From assembly GCA_905221605.1 (NCBI GenBank), contig CAJNDS010002686.1, positions 286,257-315,618 of the forward strand: a DNA stretch of 29,362 nucleotides. Reading direction: 5' to 3'. The stretch comes from Symbiodinium natans (taxonomy: Eukaryota > Sar > Dinophyceae > Suessiales > Symbiodiniaceae). This document shows positions 17,501 through 26,500 of the stretch, in pieces. Every line of letters begins with the position of its first letter. Position 1 is the stretch's first letter. The notes beneath the pieces are model-generated. The model had not been told where the DNA came from. It searched no databases and saw only the letters and a program-made list of their open reading frames with translations. Both the position numbers and the translations under genes were made by a program.

Positions 17501-20500
17501 GTAATATTAACAATCATTACGCCTATAGTTAAGCCAGTAAATGTAAAGGAATATGATTTCAAACAATCTAAATACGATGCAGCGCCTAGATTACCATTTA
17601 GTCAAATCATAACCGGCCCTAGCGGTTCAGGAAAAGGAATTTTACTTCAATCAATGACATTAGATATTTATAGGAATGTATTTGCAAGAATATATGTATG
17701 GTCTCCTTCAATTTCCGTAGATAGTAATTGGACACCAGTTAAAAGATATATTCAGGACGGGTTGAAGGTGGATTTGGAAAAGGAAAAGTGTTTCTTTGAT
17801 GAATACAAGCCAGAAGAACTAGAAAAGGTGATAAAGCAACAACATAAGGTAACAGAATATCAGAAGAAGAACGATTATAAGAAATTATTTTCTATTCTTA
17901 TAATTGTTGATGACTTTGTTGATTCAAAAGCGTTTTCAAGAAATTCACCGTTACTAAATCAGTTATATGTTAGAGGCAGACACAGCGCAATGAACATCAT
18001 AACAGCAGCGCAGAAATTCAATGCCCCAAGTCCTATTATTCGTGTTAATAGTCGTCAGTTGTTTTTCTTCAGGTTCAGAAACTACAAAGAGATAGAAACA
18101 ATGGTGGAGGAATTAAGTGCCGTATTGATTAAGAAGTCATCCGTGGCAGACACTAAAAACTTAGCAGAAGCAAAGAAACTAATGTTAGAAGTGTAGAATT
18201 TAGCAACGGAAGAACCATACAGTTTTTTATTCATTAATTTAATAAAGGGTGATGTGACTGATATGTTGTACAAAAGATTTGATGCAAGGGCGATTGCAGG
18301 GGTTGCGGGGGCAACCAGAAGGGAGCTGAAGCGGCTCCCCTAACCCTCACGTCTCGCAGAGAACGAAGCCGAAACCGCAACCCTAAACCCTAAACCTTGG
18401 GATGTTCCCCCATTATACTAACGGTCCTACATAGTCCCCCGCCTGTTAAAACCCCTATTAAAGACGGTTAGTACAAGGGGGAACATCCCAACCTAAACCC
18501 TACACCCCACACCTTAAACCCTAAACCCCAATCCCTGAACTCTGATACAGTGTCGTACCCTAAACCCTAAACCCTAAACCCTGAACCCTAAACCCTAAAC
18601 CCTAAACCCTAAACCCTAAAGCGTCTTGGAAGTGCTGCCTCGAACCCAGAAAATGCCCGAGGAGAAACCAAAAACTAATTACCTAAAAAAGGGTTTAGGG
18701 TTTAGGGTTTAGGGTTTAGGGTTTAGGGTTTAGGGTTTAGGGTTTAGGGTTTAGGGTTTAGGGTTTAGGGTTTAGGGTTTAGGAAACTAATTACCTAAAA
18801 AGCGGAACCCAAACAAAGCCGTGAGACCCTCACCACCGCCCCATGAAAGGCCCCCCAAATCCCAGAGCGAAACCCTATATTATAAACCCCAAAAACCCGA
18901 AAAGCCCTAAAACCCCTTAAAACCCCATAAACCCTGAAAACCCAAAAACCCCAGACCCTGTTGAAGGACCCACACACTTGGCTGCACTTAACAGGGTAGC
19001 TATGAATTTATTTTTTAGCTGCCTTATCAAGAAGCCCGGTCAGCCAAAAAAAGCTCGAAAACGCCCTAAAAACCTTAAAAGCCCTAAACGCCCCAAAAAC
19101 CCTAAGCCCAACAAGGCTAAGGATCTAAAGTTACAGCAAAGCACCCCAGAGCACAGGGCCATGAAATGAGAGAACCCTAAAACCCTAAACCCTAAACCCT
19201 AAAACCCTAAAACCCTAAAACCCTAAAACCCTAAAACCCTAAAACCCTAAAACCCTAAAACCCTAAACCCTATTATGCCATGAAATGAGGGTCCTTGTCG
19301 AAACATCGGAAGGCTGCCCGGCAAACCTGGTTTAGGGTTTAGGGTTTAGGGTTTAGGGCTTAGGGCTTAGGGCTTAGGGTTTAGGGCTTAGGGTTTAGGG
19401 CTTAGGGCTTAGGGCTTAGGGCTTAGGGCTTAGGGCTTAGGGCTTAGGGTTTAGGGTTTAGGGTTCAGGGTTCAGGGTTTAGGGTTTAGGGTTTAGAGTT
19501 TAGGGTTTAGGGTTCAGTGGGGGTTCAGGGACTGAAGGGCTCAGAGGCTCAGATGGTTTTGGTAGGGTTTAAGGTTTATGGGTTTTGGAGTTTAGGTTTT
19601 AGGGTTTTAGGGTTTAGGGTTGTAGGCTTTAGGTTGAGTTTTGCTGTGATCCGGCGTCAGAAGCTGTGAGGGTTGGGAAGCCGAGTAGCTTCGAAAGCTT
19701 CGTAACCTGCGAAAGGCCGCTATTTGCCGAGTGTGAGACCCATCTAACGCTTGTCTCCCACCCTAAACCCTGAACCCTGAACCATAAACCCTAAACCCTA
19801 AACCCTAAACCCTGCACCGTCTCAGGCAGCAAAACCGCCCCAACGGATTCCTGATAGGGTTTACGCCTCATGTCGCTTCATTTAGGGGTTCGGGGTTTAG
19901 GGTTAGGATGTTAAAGCTTCTAGGAGCCTTCAGGGTCCAGGGTAAGGGACCAGTGCTGGTTTCGAGGAGGCCTAGATGTGGGAAGGCCCCCCTCCCCGCC
20001 GCAGAATGGGGGGGGGGGGGGGCGGCCTAAGCCTTGAGTTTTGGGGTTTAGGGTTTAGGGTTTCTGGTTTAGGGTTTAGGGTTTAGGGTTCTGGGATGAC
20101 CAACTCAAGACTCAAGACTACGTTTCGGCGGACTTCGGCGTTCTGGGGCTTAGGGGGGCTGTAGGGGTTTGCAGGGGTGTGGGATGTGTGTGGGTTTTCT
20201 GCAATCCGTGCTCAAAGACCCTGCAGATCAACTAGCAGGCTCTAACCCCGAAACCCAAAACTCCAAACGCCCTTCAGCAAGTAGAGCAAGACGGCCTAAA
20301 CCCTAAACCCTAAACCCTAAACCCTAAACCCTAAACCCGAAACCCGAAACCCGAAACCCTAAACCCTAAACCCTAAACCCTAAACCCTAAACCTTCAGAA
20401 CCGGGCCGCAGCTTCCGTGGAATGGCGGCTCCGGTCGAAGGTGGCTGCGACGAACTCGGTGTAGCTGAAGGCCGGAAACTCTTGATCCAACTGGCCAGGA

Positions 20501-23500
20501 AGGCGGATTCCGAGCTTTTCCTACTATTTGCTTAAGAAACTCTTTGCTTAAGAACCCCCCCCCAAAAACACAAAATGATGATAATCCCAATACTGCCCTT
20601 TACTAGGGAAGAACATTTCTATTTTGTCTATTTTTCTTATTTTTTTGTTGGGGGGGGGGGGTTCTTAAGCAACTAGCGGGTCTGGAAGCCCACGAACCCG
20701 AAAACCTCTGTGCCTATTAGCCCTGCTTGGAGGTTCAGGGTACGTATAACCCCGCGGTTTAGGGTTTAGGGTTTGGGGCTTGGGGTTTAGGGTTTAGGGT
20801 TTAGGGTTCAGGGCTTAGGGTTTAGGGTTTAGGGTTTAGGGCTTAGGGTTTAGGGTTTAGGGTTTTGGGCTATTACCAAAGTTATGCCTGCACTTATAAG
20901 CCCCCCAAGTCCCCCTCAGTAGGTGATAAGTAGATTTATACTTGTGGTTATAAGTACCCATGAACCTCCAAGCGGGTCTAGGGCTTTAGGGCTTTGGAAG
21001 GGGTGCAGACAGGTCTCTGGGGTCTACAAAGCGCGAACATAGCCACGTGAAGCATACCGAGTTTTGTATATGCTTTATCTTCTAGTTACTAGCGTTTTAC
21101 TACTCGATTGTTCTCTTCTTCTACTCTATTCCTACTTGCCTATATTAGTCCATTCTTTTACTACCATAGTGGTATATGGCTAAATTACTTCTGCGTAGTC
21201 CCGGCCTTCCAGGAGGGCTGCGATCGCAGCATGGCCTTCTGGGCTTCGGAGGTGGGCGCGGGCGCGCCGGCGGGCGCGGCGGCGCCAGCGGCGCCAGCGG
21301 CGCCTTCCGCTGGCTGCCCTGCCTTGGGCGCGGACTTCGCAGCCGACTTTGCAGCTGCTTTGGTCGCTGGCGTTGCAGCTGGTTTCGCAGCTGCTTTTGC
21401 AGCCGACTCTGCCTCTTGTTGCCCTTGGGCACTCTGCGTGGACTTTCGTGCTTTTTTCGTCGCTGAGAAGATGTCCTGGCGGGGCTTGCGCAACGAGAAC
21501 AGCATCGAAAGATTTCGAGTTCTGCATATATGTCCATTTTGCTATTTTATGATGCGAGGATATTGGAATTTTAGTCATTAGTATACTAGTATATTCATTG
21601 GCATATAGTTGTACTGCTATAATACTATATCATACAATGTTATGACATTATACTTACATGTTTTGTATACAATATTTTGATAGAGACAGTAAACTGAAGA
21701 GGCAGTGCACTACAGACGTCAACATCCCGGAAAGAAAGTCCTCTGACACACGTCCCGCATCTTTCCTGGGCACATTGAGACACTGATGCCATGAAGAACA
21801 GGCAACTGCAAGCTCCAAACCCTAAACCCTAAACTACTACACCCTAAACCCTAAACCCTCAATCCTCAACCCTAAACCCTCAGCCTCATGCTGCAAACCT
21901 CCTCACACAGCCACGGGTAAGCTCGTTATGGTACGGCCTGTTGAGTTCGGAGCTTCTCCAGGGGCGATCGGACAAACCGTACTGAAGCCGTGCAGGTTTA
22001 GGGTTTAGGGTTCAGGGTTCAGGGTTTAGGGCTTAGGGATTAGGGCTTGGGGCTTAGGGTTTAACCATGACAAAGCCTCGCCAACCCACACCCAAAGACT
22101 GACTATGCTCCTGCGCCCATGCAACCCTATAAACCCTATAAACCCTATAAACCCTATAAACCCTATAAACCCTGTAAACCCTATAAACCCTATAAACCCT
22201 ATAAACCCTATAAACCCTATAAACCCTATAAACCCTATAAACCCTATAAACCCTATAAACCCTATAAACCCTATAAACCCTATAAACCCTATGAACCCTA
22301 TAAACCCTCTAAACCCGATAAACCCTACAAACCCGATAAACCCTAAACCCTAAACCCAAGCGCCCTTTAAGCCAGGCGTCGGCTTGTTCGTCTTCAAGTC
22401 TTCCATGGCCTCTCGCAGCTCCGTCAGCGTCACCTAGAAGCCGCAAAGGTTCACGTGAGTGGTCGAGGGTTTAGGGTTTAGGGTTTAGGGTTTAGGGTTT
22501 TGGGTTTAGGGTTTAGGGTTTAGGGTTTAGGGTGTAGGGCTTAGGGCTTAGGGCTTAGGGTTTAGGGCTTCGGGCTTGGGGGGTAGGGCTTGGGGTTTAG
22601 GGGTTAGAGTTCAAGGATTCACGATGCAGGGATCGGGCCAAGCCTGATTGATGCACAGCATCAGCTTGAAATGCAAAACTAGGTCGATTGAAGTGCAGAT
22701 CTGGCAGACGGCGGATCTTGCAGGGGGCTGTAGGGTTTAGGGTTTATGGTTTAGGGTTTCGGGTTTAGGGTTTGGGGGTTTAGGGTTTAGGGTTAGGGCT
22801 GAGGGTTCAGAACCCCTAAACCCCAACTCCACCTCGCCATCGCCGTCCTTGTCGAGATAGATAAACCTCTGCCGGGCCGGGAATGCAGACTTGCCACAAC
22901 CCCATTTCCCTGAAAGAGCTACACATGGGAATTTAGACTTCAAAAGTTTAGGGATTTAGGGTTTAGGGTTTAGGGATACATTGGGGTGCAACAGTGCCTT
23001 GGTGGGTGTGGCTGTGTTTCGGGGAAGGGGGGGAGGAGGGTTCCATTTTCAAACTTGGCATTTCGCTCACTTACGAACATTGGTTTCTCAGCAAAAAGCC
23101 TAAAACCCTGGAGCCCTAAACCCTAAACCCCTAAACCCCTAAACGCTAAACCCGAAATCCTAAAGCCTAAACCCTATAGCCCTAAACCCCTAAACCCATA
23201 AACCCCAAACCGCCCAGGGGCCGCAACCCTACCAGCTCCGAATCAGGCGTCCGTTGGTGCTGTGTCATGACAAGACCTTGTACAGTCAACACGTGAAGAC
23301 TTCAGGGCATAGGGGTTTAGGGTTAGGGGTTTCGGGTTTAGGGTTTCGGGTTTAGGGTTTAGGGTTTTGGGGCTTGTGGACGAAAGAGGTTCCTGAGGCC
23401 GTGGCAGGTCTCGGCCAGGGCGGACGACCTTCTCCGGCAGCATGCTGGCTATGACCGCAAGCGATGCCTGCCCGCAGACAGGGTTTAGGGTTTGGGGTTT

Positions 23501-26500
23501 GGGGTTTAGGGTTTAGGGTATAGGGTTTAGGGTTTAGGGTTTGAGGTTTAGGGTTTGGAGCCCTAACCCCCAAACCCTAAACCCCAAACCCTAAACCCTA
23601 AACCCTAAATCCTCAGTACTTTAAATGGCCTTCCGGAACTTGTTGAGCTTGCGGAAGCCCCGGAGGCTGCTGAGAATCTCCTGGCGCAGCCCTCTACTTG
23701 GAGGTCCAGGGTACTTAGAACCCCAGGGTTTAGGGTTTAGGGTTTAGGATTTGGGGTTTAGGGGTTTAGGGTTTAGGGTTTAGGGTTTAGAGTTTAGGGT
23801 TTAGGGTGTGGGGTATAACCCTTACGTATACAAATTAAGGGCCCATACATCAGAACCGAGACCAGATGAGGGGCCATATTGCCACCCTTAGAAGCCCAGA
23901 ACTCTCAGTCTCCGTAAAGGGTTAAGGGCTTTGGGGATTTAGGGAGGTTCTCTTTAATACTCCGAGCATGCGCCCTATTTCAAAAAAGGGTCCCCAAACC
24001 CAAAAGCACAATCTCAAGGGTTCCACGGTAGAGTCCCATGAGACTAGCTCGCAAGAGAGGTTCTGCAAACACCCCGCCAGTGAGACATGAAGGGCTACTA
24101 GGCGGTTTGGGTTTAGGGTTTGAGGTTTACGGTTTAGGGTTTCGGGTAGGATGACGGCCCTCAAGACTCTCCGAATAAAATATTCCTGCAAATCCTCATA
24201 AACCTAATACGGGAAATATAGCATGCCTAGCGCTGCTGCCAACACAGCATTAGTTCGGTGTAGTTGGGATGGGAGCTTCATTTCTTCTACATCGCGGGAG
24301 CATCTGTGGTCTAGACTAGCGTTCCTTGCTGGGGGTTCTCCATGATGTATACGTACTCCTTACAGCTTACGGTACCAGCAACGCGATGAACATTCACATT
24401 CAGCCCTGAACCCTAAACCCGTCAGGGGCCCCACCCGTATCCCTCAACTCTGACGAACGGCCCGTTAAACCCAAAAACGTCCTCCCAACTCCAGGACACT
24501 AGAATGCAAATCCAGTTCATGCTCTAAGCCCACAACCCTATCTACCATGTGCTTAAGAAACCCCCAAAAAATAGAAGATGTCATTCCTTCTAAGGGCAAT
24601 ATAGGGAATACGATTTTATGTTTTGGGGGTTCTTAAGCAAATAGCAAGTAGCTATACCCTCAAAGCATCGAAGCACTTGCTTCCGCAGTCCTCGTCCACA
24701 GCCGCGAGCCTCCTACGTGGCACCCTCTTGGCAAACCACTTGTGCTTGAGCGCCTCATGGCACAAAAAGCCATTGGTTTGCAACTTATTTGCAAAAACAT
24801 TATCATGAAGCCTGAGAGTAAATGTTGCTGTAACATCCAATCCGACGTGGAATGCACGACGACGGAACCCCCCATGTAGTTGCGACGTTCCTTTTCGGCG
24901 CTAGATTACAACAAGCAAAAGCCAACATTCAGCACCCTAAACCCTAAACCCTAAACCCTAAACCCTAAACCCTAAACCCTAAACCCTAAACCCTAAACCC
25001 TAAACCCTAAACCCTAAACCCTAAACCCTAAACTCTAAACCCTAAACCCTAAACCCTAAACCCTAAACCCTAAACTCCTAAACCCCTAAACCCCTAAACC
25101 CCATGCCCTAAAAAAAAACAAACCCCTCAAGGCCCATGGCGCCTGCGCAGCCTCGATTCGGGCACCCTCGTTAGAATTCAGGAGCTGCCGGGCCAGATTC
25201 ATAGCCTCGCCTGGACTCGGGAGGGGGTTCGGGGTTTAGGGTTTAGGGTTTAGGGTTTAGGGTTTAGGGTTTAGGGTTTAGGGTTTAGGGTTTAGGGTTT
25301 AGGGTTTAAGGTTTAGGGTTTAGGGTTTAGGGTTTAGGGTTTAGGGTTTAGGGTTTAGGGTTTAGGGTTTAGGGTTTAGGGTTTAGGGTTTAGGGTTTAG
25401 GGTTTTGCTGTGATAGGGCGTAGATGCTGTGAAGGTTAGGTTTTGGAACAAGCTCGAAAGCGTCGTGAGGTGCGAAGAGCAGCTTTGGCCCGATTGTGGA
25501 AGGCCGTCTAACACCTTTCTCCCACTCCACGCCGTCCAAGGCGGCAAAGCCACCCAAACCTATTCCTTTTAGGGTTTAGGCCTAACTCAAGCCAACTGCT
25601 TTCTTTACATAAAACTTCTTCATTCCGTCACGGCTTTTCACAAAAAACAAGCCTCCACAGAGGGAGAAGGACCACGGGCCCAGGCCAGGGTCGTCTGGGC
25701 AGCCAGGGGCCCGGCAGAGGGGCCCAGCGGGCTCAGTGGCTAGGCAAGGACCAATTCCATTCCAGGGTCCATGGGCCCAGGAGGTTGAGGGGGGCCAGGG
25801 GGGAAGGGCCGCCCTGCCTGGCCTGGCCTGGCTTGAGGCCCCCTGGTCCCTGGACACGCTGCGGTGAGGGGTCTGGCCTGGGGGCCTTGGGGTACCCCCC
25901 CCCGAAATGCCAGCACCATCCAGGGTGGAGGGCTTGGGGTTTAGGGTATTAAGGGGAACAGTACTGGTCCTCGGGAGAACCTGCTCCGGTACCGGGCCCA
26001 TCGTGGGTGCTACCGACCTCCTGGCTGCAGGAGGCGGGCAAGCGACCTGGGTCGACCTTCGCCATAGAGGTGAAGAAGGGCTTAAGCGCCGCCCCCCCTC
26101 TGTAGGGGGGCGGCCTAGGCCCTGAGTTTAGGGTTTAGGGGTTCGGGTTTAGGGTTTTAGGGTTAGACGGTTTCCCCTAGAGTTAGGAAGGTTTGGGGTT
26201 TGGGGTTTGGCGGGTTTGAGGTTTGGGGTTTGGGGTTGAGGGCTTAGGGTTTAGGGTTTAGGGTTTAGGGTTTAGGGTCTAGGGTTTAGGGTTTAGGGTT
26301 TAGGGTTTAGGAGGCTGTTCAGGGTACTTATCACCCCAGTTATAGCTGCACTTATGAACCCCCCAAGTCCCCTGAGTAGGTTCTAAGTAGATTTAACACA
26401 TGAACCTCCAAGTATGGTGTAGCATGAGCTCAAGGGGCCAAGGGCCCACCTTCCAAACCCTAAACCCTAAACCCTAAACCCTAAACTTTTTCGGGGGCTC

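Larger units (their letters stand above)
15328..18290. mobile_element. Integrated fragment of a polinton-like virus or virophage relative
   Basis: About 3 kb of strongly AT-rich DNA without telomere-type repeats, in the CDPK intron between EF-hand exons 2 and 3. It is gene-dense: three or more genes point left and one (packaging ATPase) points right from a 45-bp shared spacer. The right edge cuts the ATPase near its C-terminus, where GC-rich host sequence begins at about 18,290; the left edge abuts an inverted-repeat element (15041-15327). No capsid, polymerase or integrase is visible, so this is a fragment. Two ORFs are still open, which suggests recent arrival. The assignment rests on the ATPase and gene layout; another small eukaryotic DNA virus or adintovirus-like element is possible. 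Confidence 0.72.

Noticed and set aside
21108-21581. Plus-strand and alternative minus ORFs over the H1-like gene
   Set aside because: Shadow frames of a GC-rich, alanine-rich coding stretch; the lysine/alanine frame has the most plausible composition.
22105-22353. Proteins made of NPI or KPY repeats
   Set aside because: They are translations of the 9-bp CCCTATAAA array in two frames.
23352-23573. Proteins containing NPKP/TLNPKP strings (also at 3985, 14144, 24191, 28511)
   Set aside because: NPKP arises from CCCTAAACCC repeats; these frames merely run across arrays and exons.
25582-26001. Minus-strand ORF of 139 aa
   Set aside because: It runs through an array-derived segment, is extremely G/P-rich and lies in an intron; a KSRDGMKKFYVKK stretch looked kinase-like but is in the wrong place.
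26400-26460. Kinase-like activation segment (VGPLAPELM) on the minus strand
   Set aside because: It resembles APE of kinases, but in the CDPK order it lies between exons that already join cleanly, so it is probably chance.
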